Shown one piece after another: positions 16,382 through 25,852 of a stretch of 64,000 nt of DNA. Numbering within the stretch: the first letter of the stretch is position 1; every line of letters starts with the position of its first letter. The notes under the pieces were generated by a model that worked only from the letters and a program-made list of their open reading frames with translations, did not search any database and had not been told where the DNA came from. Both the position numbers and the translations under genes were made by a program. Source of the stretch: DASXVX01 sp036504075 (GTDB lineage: Bacteria; Bacillota; Sulfobacillia; Symbiobacteriales; Symbiobacteriaceae); the NCBI GenBank assembly GCA_036504075.1, contig DASXVX010000098.1, positions 1 through 64,000 of the forward strand, given 5' to 3'.

Positions 16382-17216
16382 CGTCCCGGTTGCGCCAGGG
16401 CCGCGTTGAGCCGCTGCTGCAGCTCCGCGATGCGCGTGAGCTGGGGCGGCCACCAGTGCTGGACCGCGGCCGCCCGGGCGTCGGCGGCGTAGACGGCGGC
16501 CATGTCCAGGTCAGACCGGGCCAGAGCGCCCGCGCCCAGAATCCAGGCGCAGTCAGCAATCTGCCGATCGGTGAGGTCCGGCCGGCGCAGCAAGGGACGG
16601 CAGAGGGCGTCGGCGTCTGCCACATGCCCACAGAGGCTGTGATAGAGCGCCCAGGCCAGCGTGACGTCGATTTCCAGTTCCGGATAGCCGTGCGCATTCA
16701 GCCCGGCGGAAGCCGCCTCCAGAGCAGGGAGCGCCTCCGTCGGGCGTCCGTCTGTCAGGAGGCTCCAGGCGATCTCATAGCGGCAGGCAAGGGCCTGAAC
16801 CAGCCGGCCGTGGGCCGTGTACGCGGCCGCTGCCTCCCGCAGGTACCCCACTTCCCGGTCGGGCTGCCGCATCGCCTGCATGAGATGGGCCAGGGTCAGG
16901 AGTGCGTCGCCTTCCAACCGCCGCAGCGCCGGTGCGCGGGCTGCCAGCTTCCGAAACCGCGCCAGTTCGGCTTCCGCCCGATACAGGTCGCCGGTGTGAA
17001 TCAGCGCCGTTCCGGCGTAAAACCGCAGGCGCCCTTCCGCTTCAGGCGCCAGGGGCTTATGGGCAAGCCCCCGGTGGGCAGAGCCGGCAACTTTGCCCCA
17101 GGCCTGCCGGGAAAAATGCTGCTCGGCTTCCCGCAGGTCCAGTTCCCACCGGCCCTCGGAAAGTGTCGCCCCCAGTTCGTGGCGCAGGTTCGTCGCCCCC
17201 TTTGGCGGCCTTGCAT
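16378..17216 (-). pseudogene. TPR regulator, Rap-like (paralogue 3), frameshifted near its start
   Basis: The frame ending at 16378 encodes TPR-like helices and stays open upstream past 17200 (EGRWELDLREAEQHFSRQAW, GRLRFYAGTALIHTGDLYRA), but has no ATG, GTG or TTG before residue LEGDALLTL at 16917. The only well-placed start, ATG at 17216 behind AGGAAG, is in another frame. One extra G in the GGGGG tract (17196-17200) would join the two, giving a protein of about 280 residues, close to the 297-298 of the two intact paralogues. The C-terminal half matches paralogue 1 in spacing (ALC, then AW, then AD.A...A). It may be a recent mutation, a phase-variable tract, a sequencing error, or a non-standard start. 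Confidence 0.6.
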
Positions 17217-17327
17217 CGCTTCCTGTGAGACAAAATATACCAGAAAATCCCTGCAGTGTGAAAGCGAACGGTCGCCCGACCGGCGCCGCGTCTACAAAGG
17301 TTTACACGCGAACGGCAGAGCGAACAG

Positions 17328-17909
17328 TCAAGTTGACGATTCTGCTTGCAGCAGTCGAGCCACTTCGGTGTGCAAGGCGACGCGATACCGGAAGAGGCCT
17401 CTGCCTGAGGCCAGGAGCGCTTCGGCGATGGGGCCGTTCAGTTCTTCCAGGGTGGACCAGCGCGCGGCGGCAATCTCACGGGGGTCCCGTGTGGCCGGCT
17501 CGGCGTCGTCCGACTCGGCCAGCAGCACGTGGGTCGTCCAGGGCTGGACGAGGCCGCCGCAAGTAAACGTGACGTAAACCCGGAGCAGGTACCGGACCAA
17601 CCGGGCCTCCAGCCCGGTCTCCTCCAGGGCTTCCCGCAGCGCTCCGTCGGCGAAGGGTTCGCCCGGGTGAACGCCGCCGCCCGGCGCCCGCCAGCCGCCT
17701 GCGGGGTACCCGTGCTTCTGGATGAGGGCATACTGGCCGCGGGGGTTCCGGATGAAAAGCGTTACGTCGTGGAGCCGGGTCTGGTTCCGGGTGCTGCTGA
17801 CGACCATCAGCATTTCCGGCTCGGTGATGGGATACATCCAGGTCCGCTCCGCTGGCCGCCCGAAGGCTGCCTCCGCCGGCGCCCAGACCGCTGGGGTTAC
17901 GTGTGCCAC
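17328..17909 (-). CDS. Nudix hydrolase
   Basis: A 193-residue protein with a complete Nudix box (GGGVHPGEPFADGALREALE, then ETGLE) in the middle of the chain. Nudix enzymes cleave nucleoside diphosphates linked to another moiety; the substrate here is not predictable. I chose the GTG at 17909 because GGGAGGCG lies just upstream. A longer frame continues upstream but runs antisense to the gene at 18000 and has no ribosome site. Transcription would be divergent from that gene. Confidence 0.85.
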   Translation of the reverse strand: MAHVTPAVWAPAEAAFGRPAERTWMYPITEPEMLMVVSSTRNQTRLHDVTLFIRNPRGQYALIQKHGYPAGGWRAPGGGVHPGEPFADGALREALEETGLEARLVRYLLRVYVTFTCGGLVQPWTTHVLLAESDDAEPATRDPREIAAARWSTLEELNGPIAEALLASGRGLFRYRVALHTEVARLLQAESST

Positions 17910-17999
17910 GGCTTCGCCTCCCGTCTCCCGCAAGGTTCGGTCCTCGGCGGCTGTACTCCTGCCCCGGCTGGGCATGCTAAGGCGGGAGGTGCATGAGAG

Positions 18000-18329
18000 A
18001 TGGTTGACAACGACAACAAGGCCGGGCATCAGGCGGTGGAACGGGCCCGGAAAGCCGCCCAGACCAACGACCTCGGCCCGGGGACGTCCGGGTTCACCAC
18101 CAGCGGCGCGGCGTATCAGGGCAAGAACGTGGCCGACGCGATCGGCGCGAGCGGCCCGGCGGAGCAGGGCTTCGGCACGAACAACGGGCTGGGCTACGTC
18201 GACCCGGACGTGACCGCCCCGTCGGGCTATGCGCCTACGGAGAAGGGGCCGGGCAAGCCGGAGGGCGGCTTCCTGCACGGGAGCAAGTCGGACGTGACGC
18301 CGGACCAGCCGAAGGGGACTGCGACCTGA
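18000..18329 (+). CDS. Hydrophilic Gly/Pro-rich hypothetical protein (109 residues)
   Basis: A small polar protein without hydrophobic core segments, rich in Gly, Asn, Asp and Lys (KAGHQAVERARKAAQTNDLG at the start, KSDVTPDQPKGTAT at the end). A GGGAGGTG ribosome site lies eight bases before the ATG and a perfect terminator follows. The composition suggests an intrinsically disordered or stress/spore-associated protein, but I recognise no family. Confidence 0.6.
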   Translation: MVDNDNKAGHQAVERARKAAQTNDLGPGTSGFTTSGAAYQGKNVADAIGASGPAEQGFGTNNGLGYVDPDVTAPSGYAPTEKGPGKPEGGFLHGSKSDVTPDQPKGTAT

Positions 18330-18337
18330 GCATGCCT

Positions 18338-18363
18338 GAGGGCCGGGGAATTCCCCGGCCCTC
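18338..18363. terminator. Bidirectional terminator between convergent genes
   Basis: A perfect 26-base palindrome (GAGGGCCGGGGAA / TTCCCCGGCCCTC) sits between the stops of the 109-residue gene and the LysE gene. Confidence 0.7.
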
Positions 18364-18366
18364 GGC

Positions 18367-19008
18367 TTATGCACGGCCCAACGCCTTCAGCAGGAAGAAG
18401 CCGGTATACGTGGACAGCGCCAGACCGGCCAGCAGGTTGACCATCCGGAAAACCCAGGCCCGCCCGGCGGCCAGCCGCCCCACGCCGCCGGTCACCCCGG
18501 CCAGGGTCAAAAACCAGGCGGCGCTGCCGGCGAAGACGGCCACGAGCACCCCGGCGGCGACCGGAATGGACGTCCGGGTCAGGTAGGCGCCGGCGAAGGC
18601 GCCGCCCAGGCCCAGCCAGGAGACGATGGTGCCGGGGTTCAGGAGCGTCAGGCCGAAGCCGTGCAGAAAGTTGTTCCGGGTCTGGCGGCCGGTGGCCGGG
18701 GCGGGGAGTGCGCCCGACCAGGCCCGCCGGAGTGCGCCCCAGGCCATTTGCCCGAGCAGCAGCGCGCCGCCGGTGTAGCAGAGCGTCATGAGCACCGGCA
18801 GGCGGACCAGCAGCGGGGCAATTCCGGCGTAGACCAGCGCCAGGTAGATGAAGTCGACGGTGGCCGCGCCCAGCCCGATGAGCAGCGCCGGAACGGTGCC
18901 CCGCTCCAGCCCTTCCCGGATAACGAGCGTGCCAATCGGTCCGATGGGGGCCGCCACGCTGACGCCCAGGCCGAACCCGGCCAGCAGGAGCGCCGGATAG
19001 CCGGTCAC
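18367..19008 (-). CDS. LysE/RhtB family amino-acid exporter
   Basis: A 213-residue integral membrane protein with about six hydrophobic segments. The N-terminal signature GLGVSVAAPIGPIGTLVIRE and the conserved LLNPGTIVSWLGLGGA segment are typical of the LysE superfamily, which exports basic amino acids, homoserine or threonine. The GTG start overlaps the stop of the upstream Lrp/AsnC gene by 4 nt, so the exporter is translationally coupled to its likely regulator, an arrangement known for lysE-type systems. Confidence 0.85.
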   Translation of the reverse strand: MTGYPALLLAGFGLGVSVAAPIGPIGTLVIREGLERGTVPALLIGLGAATVDFIYLALVYAGIAPLLVRLPVLMTLCYTGGALLLGQMAWGALRRAWSGALPAPATGRQTRNNFLHGFGLTLLNPGTIVSWLGLGGAFAGAYLTRTSIPVAAGVLVAVFAGSAAWFLTLAGVTGGVGRLAAGRAWVFRMVNLLAGLALSTYTGFFLLKALGRA

Positions 19009-19469
19009 GACCGGTCACCTCCCGGTAGGGGCGGCACGTCGGTCTCCTTGGCAGTGGAGAGCACAATGGTGGTCCGGGTCCGGGCGACGCCTTCCAGCCG
19101 CTTGAGCCCGTCGCTGATCAGCCGCTCCAGCCCGCGGGTGCCGGCGGTGCGGACTTTGAGCCAGTACGAATCTTCCCCGGCGACATGATGGCACTCCAAC
19201 ACTTCCGGCATCTCCCGGATGGCCGCCAGAAAGCCTGCGCAATGCTCCGGTCGCTCCACGGTCACGGCCACGAAGGCCGTCAGGTCTGCGCCTACGGCTT
19301 CCGGGGCAATCCGGGCGGCGTAGCCGGCGATAACCCCGGCCTGCTCCAGCTTGCGCACCCGCTCGGCCACGGCCGGGCCGGTGAGGCCCACTGCGGCGCC
19401 GAGTTCGGCCCATGAGGCCCGCCCGTCTTTGGCCAGCCGCGCCAGAATGACCAGATCCGTCGCATCCAT
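19005..19469 (-). CDS. Lrp/AsnC family transcriptional regulator
   Basis: A 154-residue regulator with an N-terminal winged helix (SWAELGAAVGLTGPAVAERV) and a C-terminal ligand-sensing RAM domain (HCAGFLAAIREMPEVLECHH, VAGEDSYWLKVR). Lrp/AsnC proteins bind amino acids and control transport or metabolism. It starts at ATG 19469 behind AGGGGATGAGG, has a strong promoter upstream, and overlaps the LysE gene by 4 nt, so control of amino-acid export is the likely role. Confidence 0.9.
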   Translation of the reverse strand: MDATDLVILARLAKDGRASWAELGAAVGLTGPAVAERVRKLEQAGVIAGYAARIAPEAVGADLTAFVAVTVERPEHCAGFLAAIREMPEVLECHHVAGEDSYWLKVRTAGTRGLERLISDGLKRLEGVARTRTTIVLSTAKETDVPPLPGGDRS

Positions 19470-19513
19470 TCCCTCATCCCCTGTTTTGAAATCTATGGTA
19501 TATGCTTATATTT

Positions 19514-19542
19514 ACATTAGATTCCGCTCGTCATTTTGTCAA
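19514..19542 (-). promoter_or_regulatory. Promoter of the lrp-lysE pair
   Basis: Perfect TTGACA (19537-19542) and TAATGT (19514-19519) with a 17-nt spacer on the minus strand. The surrounding AT-rich stretch would suit autoregulation by the Lrp-type protein. Confidence 0.6.
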
Positions 19543-19651
19543 TTGCTATCGATCTGAAACTTGGCAGGAATTTCGGAGGCGGATGCGAATGTATGTACGG
19601 TAGTCTGCGTTGGGGTGCGTCGCACCGCTGTGCGCAAAGGGGGATACGCCG

Positions 19652-22600
19652 ATGCCGCTCTCCAGCTTTCACCCCGTCGTCCGCGCCTGGTTCGAGGAGG
19701 CCTACGGCACGCCCAGCCCGCCGCAGGCGCTGGGCTGGCCGGCCATCGCCCGGGGCGAGAACGCCCTGGTGCTGGCGCCCACCGGCTCGGGCAAAACGCT
19801 GGCCGCCTTTCTGAAATGCCTGGATACGCTCTACCAGGAGGGCGATCGCCCCCACGACGGCGTGCAGGTGCTCTATATCTCGCCGCTCAAGGCGCTAAAT
19901 AACGACATCCACCGCAACCTGGAAGTACCGCTGCGCGGGATCGAGGCGAAAGCCCGGGCCATGGGGGCGGCGTTGCCGCGCCTGACCACGGCGGTGCGGA
20001 CCGGTGATACGCCGGCCAAAGACCGGGCGGCCATGCTGAAGCGGCCGCCCCACGTGCTGATCACAACGCCGGAGTCGCTGTATCTCATGTTGACGTCCCA
20101 GGCCCGGCGAATCCTGCGGACGGTCCGGTACGTCATCGTTGACGAGATTCACGCCGTTTCGGGAACGAAGCGGGGCGTCCACCTCTCCCTCTCGCTGGAG
20201 CGGCTGGAGGCGCTGCTGTCCAGGTCGCCGGTCCGCATCGGGCTGTCCGCCACCCAGCGTCCGCTGGAAGAGATCGCCCGGTTCCTGGGCGGGGTGGGGC
20301 GGCCGGTCACCATCATCGATACTGGGACGCGCAAGCACCTGGACCTGCTGGTTGAAGTGCCGATCGACGATATGCGTGCCCTGCCGGAGAACACCATGTG
20401 GTCGGCGATTCAGCCGCGGCTGCTGGAGTTGGTGGCGTCCCACCGATCCACGCTGGTCTTCGTGAATTACCGGGGGCTGGCGGAACGGCTCGCCGGGCGG
20501 CTGAACGCGCTGGCTGGGCGGGAAGTCGCCAAAGTCCACCACGGCTCCATGAGCCGGCAGGCCCGGGAACAGGTCGAGGCCGACCTCAAAGAAGGGCGGC
20601 TGCCCTGCCTGGTCGCCACCTCCTCGCTGGAACTGGGCATTGACGTGGGCGCCGTCGACCTGGTGGTGCAGGTGGAATCGCCCAAGTCGGCCTCCCGGGG
20701 GCTGCAGCGGGTGGGCCGGGCCGGGCACATTCTCGGCATGGCCTCCAAGGGCCGGCTTTTGCCCAAATTCCGGGGCGACCTGGTGGAGACGGCCTGCATC
20801 GTCCGGGAGATGCTCCGGGGCGAAGTGGAGGAGACCCGGGTGCCCACAGGGGCGCTGGATGTGCTGGCCCAGCAGGTCATCGCGATGGCCGCCATGGATG
20901 AATGGCCGGTCGACGACCTGCTCGCGCTCCTGCGCCGGTCGTACTGCTATCGGGACCTGACGGAACGGCAGTTGACCGCCGTGCTGGAGATGCTCTCAGG
21001 GCGCTATCCGTCCGAGGAGTTCCGGGAGATGCGGCCCCGCATTGTCTGGGAAAAGGAGCGGAACATTATCCGCGGCCGGGAGAACGCCCGGATGCTGGCG
21101 GTGCTCTCCGGCGGGACCATTCCGGACCGGGGATACTACGGCGTCTATATCGCCGGGACGAACGTGAAACTGGGCGAGGTAGACGAGGAGTTCGTCTACG
21201 AATCCCGGGACGGCGACGTCTTCGTCCTGGGCACCAACACCTGGCGGATTCAGGCGATCGAGCACGACCGGATTACCGTGGCCGACGCCTTCGGCCAGGT
21301 GCCGCGGGTGCCGTTCTGGAAAGGCGACGGCCTCGGGCGGGACTACGCCATGGGGCTGAAAGTCGGCGCGTTCGTCCGGGAGGTCGCCGGGCAACTGGAT
21401 CGACCGGAGGCCGGGGAGTGGCTCCAGGCGGAGTGTGCGCTGGACGGGCGGGCCGCCGCAAACCTGCTGGCCTACCTGCGGGAGGAGCGGGACGCGGCGG
21501 GCGTACTGCCCACGGACCAGAACGTGGTGGTGGAGTATTTCTGGGACGAAATCGGGGACCGGCGGGTGGTCATCCTCTCGCCTTTCGGCGGTCGGGTCCA
21601 CCTGGCCTGGATGATGGTGCTGAAGCGGCGAATCCGGGAACTGCTGGGCCTGGAGGCGGAGATGCTCCAGACCGACGACGGGATTCTCATCCGGCTGCCG
21701 GGAACCGACGCGGTGCCCCCGGTGGAACAGATGCTCCGGGTCGCCCCGGAAGATGCGAGTAGCATGCTCCTGGAAGAGGTGGGCGACTCGCCGGTCTTCG
21801 GCGCGTACTTCCGGATGAACGCCGGTCGGTCGCTGGTCCTGCCCCGGCCTCGCCCCGGGCGACGGCAGCCGTTCTGGCTCCAGCGGCTCAAGGCGGCCGA
21901 CCTGCTTCAGGTGGCCCGCAAGTATGAGTCGTTCCCGGTGGTACTGGAGACTTACCGGGAGGTCCTGCGCGACGTGCTGGACATGGATGGACTCCTGGCG
22001 GTGCTTTCGGGTCTGCAGTCCGGGGCAATCGCGCTCACGGCGCTGGAGACCTCGGTGCCATCGCCCATGGCGGCTTCCGTGATGATGGGTTTCATCGGCA
22101 CGTACATGTATGAGGGCGATACCCCGAAGGCTGAACGTCGGGGCGCCCTCCTGAATCTGAACCGGGAGCTTCTGAAAGAGATTTTGGGGGCTGAGCAGCT
22201 CCGGCATCTGCTGGATGAGCGGGCCGTGGCTGAAGTGGACGCCCGGCTGCAGCATCTGCCGGAGGAGTGGCGGCCCCGGAACCCGGACGAGACGGAAGAC
22301 CTGCTCCGGCGGCTCGGAGATCTCTCCCCGGCCGAACTGGGTCTGCGCGGGGTTGACTCGGATTGGCTGGCGCAGTTGGCGTCCGAGCGACGGGCGGCAC
22401 AGGTGCCCGTGAACGGCGAACTGCGCTGGATTGCCGCTGACGACCGGGCGATGTACGCCGACCTGGCGACGTACGCCGGCGCGGTCATCCGCCGGTTCGC
22501 CCGAAACCGGGGACCGTTCCAGATTCAGGCCGTGGTACAGCGATATGGCTTTGCCGCCGAGACGGTCGAGCGGTATCTGGCGGTGCTTCAGGCCGAGGGA

Positions 22601-23953
22601 ATTTTATCCGCCGGAGAGTTTACGCCGTCGGTCACCGGGCGGGAGTACTGCGACACCGATGTGCTGCAGCAGATTCACCGCCTGACGCTCTCGCTGCTCC
22701 GGCGGGAAGTGGAGCCGGTGGACGGGCCAACTTTCGCCCGCTTCCTGCTGGCGTGGCAGGGCGTGGGGCGGCGGCAGGCCGTCTCGCCCGCTTCCGGTCA
22801 GGCCGCCGGCATGCACGCCCTGCGGCGGGTCCTGAGCCGGCTCCAGGGGGCGCCGCTGCCCGCCGAGGCCTGGGAGCGGGACGTGCTGCCGGCCCGGGTG
22901 CCGGGCTACCAGCCGCTCTGGCTGGACCAGCTCTGCGCGGCGGGCGAGCTCCACTGGTCGGCCTTACCCGGCGGGAAGGCGGCGTTCTACCTCCCGGCGC
23001 AGGTCGGGACGTTTGCCGCCCGGTTTGCGGGCGCGCCGGAGGCGGCCCCCCTCCCCCCGGAGCAAACCCGGGTGCTGGAAGCGCTGGCCGCCTCGGGCGC
23101 CGATTTTCTGGGCGGCGTGGCCAGGGCGGCCGGACTCAGCCCGGCGGCTGCCCTGGAGGCACTCTGGGCGCTCTGTTGGGCCGGCCTGGTCACCAACGAC
23201 ACCTTTGCGCCACTCCGGCAGGCGCTCCGGGCCACCAGGGCCTCCGCCCGCCGGGAACGGCCCGTGCCGCTGGTCGGCGGGACCGGTCGGTGGTCGTGCA
23301 CCGCACGGTTGGCTGCCGCTGCCGGGGAAGCCGGAGCCGCCGCGGGCGAACGCCCGGCCGAAGCCTATGCGGGGCTTCTGCTCGAACGTTACGGAGTAGT
23401 GACCCGGGAAGCGGCCCAGGCCGAAGATGGCCCGGTAGGCTGGCCGGAAGTGCTGGCCGTGCTCAAGGAGTGGGAACTGCGGGGGAAAATCCGCCGGGGC
23501 TACTTTATCCGGGACCTGTCGGGGGTCCAGTTCGCCTTGCCGGAGGCGGTGGAACGGCTGCGGGCCGCCCGGGACTCGGACGACGGCTCCGTGCAGCTCG
23601 TGGCCGCCTGCGACCCGGCCAACCCGTACGGCGCCATCCTTCCGCCACCCGCCGGCGGGCGAGTCGCCCGGCTCGCCTCCACCTACCTGGCGCTGGCGGA
23701 CGGGCGGCCCGTACTGGCCGTGGAGGCCCAGGGCCGGCGGCTGACGCCGCTGGAGCCGCTGGCGGGCGATGGCCTCCGGCAGGCGCTGGCCTGCGTGAAG
23801 GAGTTGCTGGCCGGGCCGACCGTTAGCCGGACGCTCCGCCGGGTGGAAGTGGAGTTCTGGGGCGAGACGCCCATTTACGAGAGTGCGGCTGCGCCGGTGC
23901 TGCAGGAGTTGGGCTTTGAGCGGGCGCCGACCAAACTGGTGCTCTACCGGTGA
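19652..23953 (+). CDS. lhr: Lhr-type large DEAD/DEAH helicase
   Basis: A 1433-residue superfamily 2 helicase. Motif I (APTGSGKT, residues 42-49), motif II (VDEIHAV), motif III (LSATQRP) and motif VI (GLQRVGRAGH) are all present, followed by the long Lhr-specific region with winged-helix and C-terminal domains. The length is close to that of the E. coli Lhr protein. Lhr helicases unwind DNA and RNA:DNA hybrids and act in DNA repair. I chose the ATG at 19652 because AAGGGGGAT lies upstream; an earlier in-frame start has no ribosome site. It appears to be transcribed alone. Confidence 0.9.
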   Translation: MPLSSFHPVVRAWFEEAYGTPSPPQALGWPAIARGENALVLAPTGSGKTLAAFLKCLDTLYQEGDRPHDGVQVLYISPLKALNNDIHRNLEVPLRGIEAKARAMGAALPRLTTAVRTGDTPAKDRAAMLKRPPHVLITTPESLYLMLTSQARRILRTVRYVIVDEIHAVSGTKRGVHLSLSLERLEALLSRSPVRIGLSATQRPLEEIARFLGGVGRPVTIIDTGTRKHLDLLVEVPIDDMRALPENTMWSAIQPRLLELVASHRSTLVFVNYRGLAERLAGRLNALAGREVAKVHHGSMSRQAREQVEADLKEGRLPCLVATSSLELGIDVGAVDLVVQVESPKSASRGLQRVGRAGHILGMASKGRLLPKFRGDLVETACIVREMLRGEVEETRVPTGALDVLAQQVIAMAAMDEWPVDDLLALLRRSYCYRDLTERQLTAVLEMLSGRYPSEEFREMRPRIVWEKERNIIRGRENARMLAVLSGGTIPDRGYYGVYIAGTNVKLGEVDEEFVYESRDGDVFVLGTNTWRIQAIEHDRITVADAFGQVPRVPFWKGDGLGRDYAMGLKVGAFVREVAGQLDRPEAGEWLQAECALDGRAAANLLAYLREERDAAGVLPTDQNVVVEYFWDEIGDRRVVILSPFGGRVHLAWMMVLKRRIRELLGLEAEMLQTDDGILIRLPGTDAVPPVEQMLRVAPEDASSMLLEEVGDSPVFGAYFRMNAGRSLVLPRPRPGRRQPFWLQRLKAADLLQVARKYESFPVVLETYREVLRDVLDMDGLLAVLSGLQSGAIALTALETSVPSPMAASVMMGFIGTYMYEGDTPKAERRGALLNLNRELLKEILGAEQLRHLLDERAVAEVDARLQHLPEEWRPRNPDETEDLLRRLGDLSPAELGLRGVDSDWLAQLASERRAAQVPVNGELRWIAADDRAMYADLATYAGAVIRRFARNRGPFQIQAVVQRYGFAAETVERYLAVLQAEGILSAGEFTPSVTGREYCDTDVLQQIHRLTLSLLRREVEPVDGPTFARFLLAWQGVGRRQAVSPASGQAAGMHALRRVLSRLQGAPLPAEAWERDVLPARVPGYQPLWLDQLCAAGELHWSALPGGKAAFYLPAQVGTFAARFAGAPEAAPLPPEQTRVLEALAASGADFLGGVARAAGLSPAAALEALWALCWAGLVTNDTFAPLRQALRATRASARRERPVPLVGGTGRWSCTARLAAAAGEAGAAAGERPAEAYAGLLLERYGVVTREAAQAEDGPVGWPEVLAVLKEWELRGKIRRGYFIRDLSGVQFALPEAVERLRAARDSDDGSVQLVAACDPANPYGAILPPPAGGRVARLASTYLALADGRPVLAVEAQGRRLTPLEPLAGDGLRQALACVKELLAGPTVSRTLRRVEVEFWGETPIYESAAAPVLQELGFERAPTKLVLYR

Positions 23954-24079
23954 CCGAGCGTCTCCCCGGGTGGGGCGGTTCGTTTCGAATGACTAAAAGC
24001 CCTGTTTGAAATGGAACCGCATGACACTTCCGTTCGTCTCATATGAGTTGCCTGCCCAAACTGCGGAAGTGAGGTGCCT

Positions 24080-25843
24080 ATGTCGACGCAATTTCGTTCC
24101 CTACCCAGGGTGCTGGGCCGTTACAAATGGCGATACGTGACCGGCGTCGGGGCGCTGCTGGTGACGGATACGTTCCTGCAGGTGATGCCCCGACTGATCG
24201 GCCGGTTTGTAGAAGACCTGAAGAACGGCCTTCTGAATGTAGCCGGCATCGGGCGGTACCTGGGGCTGATCCTCGGGGCGGCCGCCGTCGTCGCGTTGAC
24301 CCGGTTTGTCTGGCGTTTTTTCGTCTTCGGCACCGCCCGTTATGTGGAACAGGACATCCGGGAAGCGCTGTTCCGCCAGCTTGAAAAGCTGCCGACTTCC
24401 TTCTATCACCGGAACAAGACCGGCGACCTCATGGCCATGGCCACGAACGACCTGCAGGCGGTGCGGGGCGTCGCCGGCGAAGGTGTCCTGATGACGGCGG
24501 ATGCCATCGGCATGACCCTGCTGACGCTCACGTTCATGATCTACACCATAGGCCTCAAGCTCTCGCTGCTGGCGCTGATTCCCTTGCCGTTCCTGGCGGT
24601 CGCCGCTTCGTACTTCTCGCATCTGATCTTCACACGCTCCCGGGCCGTCCAGGACGCATTCGGCAAGATCTCGGACGTCACGCAGGAGAATATTTCGGGG
24701 ACGCGGGTCGTGAAGGCGTTCTGCCAGGAGGCGGCCGAAGCGGGCAAATTCGACGCCGCCAATCAGAACTACCTCGGGCGGTTCGTCGCCATGATGCGAA
24801 TCCAGGGCCTGATTGAGCCGACGATCCAGTTGCTGGCCGGACTCTGCTTCGTGCTGGCGCTGATTTTCCCGGGGCAGGCGCTGCTGCGGGGCGAGATCGA
24901 CCTGGGGGCATTCGTGTCGCTGACCATCTACATCGGAATGATGATCTGGCCGATGCTGGCGATGGGCTGGGTGGTCAACATCGTCCAGCGTGGCTACGCG
25001 GCTTTTGCCCGGATCCAGGGGGTGCTCTTTGAACAACCAGCGGTTTCCTCCTCGCCCGACGCTCGCACGCCGGCCGGCGGCACCATCCGGGGGCAGATCG
25101 AAATCCGCAACCTGACGTTTGTGTACCCGGACAAGAAGCGACCGGCATTGGCCGGCGTCGACGTGACGGTGCAGCCGGGGCAGACGCTGGGGATTTTCGG
25201 CCGGACCGGCTCGGGCAAATCGACGCTGGTCTCGCTGTTGGCCCGGGTGTTCAACCCGCCCCGCGGAACGATCTTTATCGACGGGGTGGATGTGCTGGAC
25301 CTGCCGCTGGGCGCACTCCGGGAGCACATTGCCTTCGTGCCGCAGGAGTCTTTCCTGTTCTCCCGGACCGTCGCGGAGAACATCGCTTTCGCACCGGGGA
25401 ACTGGACCACGGATGAGATCCGGGGGGCCGCCCGGACGGCCCAGGTGGAGCAGGACATTCTGGAGTTTTTGCCGCAGGGCTATGAGACCATGGTGGGCGA
25501 ACGAGGCGTGACGCTCTCGGGCGGACAGCGACAGCGGGTGGGGCTCTCCCGGGCGGTGCTGAAGAATGCACCGGTGCTCGTGCTGGACGACTGCCTCTCG
25601 GCCGTGGACACGAGCACCGAGGCCCGCATCCTGGCCGGTCTGCGTCCGGTCATGGCCGACCGGACCACGGTGGTCATCTCCCACCGCGTGGCAGCGGTCA
25701 GGGGGGCCGACGAGATCATCGTGCTGGAGGGCGGCCGGATCGCAGAGCGGGGAACGCATGAGGAACTGCTGGACCTGCAGGGGCAGTATTTCCGGGCCTT
25801 CCAGCGGCAGCAGTTGGAGCAGGCGATCGCAGACACTGAATAG
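24080..25843 (+). CDS. ABC exporter half-transporter, degenerate nucleotide site subunit
   Basis: A 587-residue fusion of a six-helix transmembrane domain (about 1-320) and an ATPase domain. Walker A is GRTGSGKST, the signature is LSGGQRQR, and Walker B reads VLVLDDCLS, so the catalytic Glu is replaced by Asp. In heterodimeric exporters such as BmrCD or TM287/288 this subunit supplies the degenerate site. The next gene, nine bases downstream, supplies a canonical LDEA site. The ATG at 24080 follows GAGGTG. Typical substrates are drugs, lipids or peptides. Confidence 0.9.
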   Translation: MSTQFRSLPRVLGRYKWRYVTGVGALLVTDTFLQVMPRLIGRFVEDLKNGLLNVAGIGRYLGLILGAAAVVALTRFVWRFFVFGTARYVEQDIREALFRQLEKLPTSFYHRNKTGDLMAMATNDLQAVRGVAGEGVLMTADAIGMTLLTLTFMIYTIGLKLSLLALIPLPFLAVAASYFSHLIFTRSRAVQDAFGKISDVTQENISGTRVVKAFCQEAAEAGKFDAANQNYLGRFVAMMRIQGLIEPTIQLLAGLCFVLALIFPGQALLRGEIDLGAFVSLTIYIGMMIWPMLAMGWVVNIVQRGYAAFARIQGVLFEQPAVSSSPDARTPAGGTIRGQIEIRNLTFVYPDKKRPALAGVDVTVQPGQTLGIFGRTGSGKSTLVSLLARVFNPPRGTIFIDGVDVLDLPLGALREHIAFVPQESFLFSRTVAENIAFAPGNWTTDEIRGAARTAQVEQDILEFLPQGYETMVGERGVTLSGGQRQRVGLSRAVLKNAPVLVLDDCLSAVDTSTEARILAGLRPVMADRTTVVISHRVAAVRGADEIIVLEGGRIAERGTHEELLDLQGQYFRAFQRQQLEQAIADTE

Positions 25844-25852
25844 GAGGTTCCA

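Noticed and set aside
17910..18374. N-terminal extension of the Nudix frame
   Set aside because: The extension is antisense to the 109-residue gene and has no ribosome site, whereas the GTG at 17909 has one.
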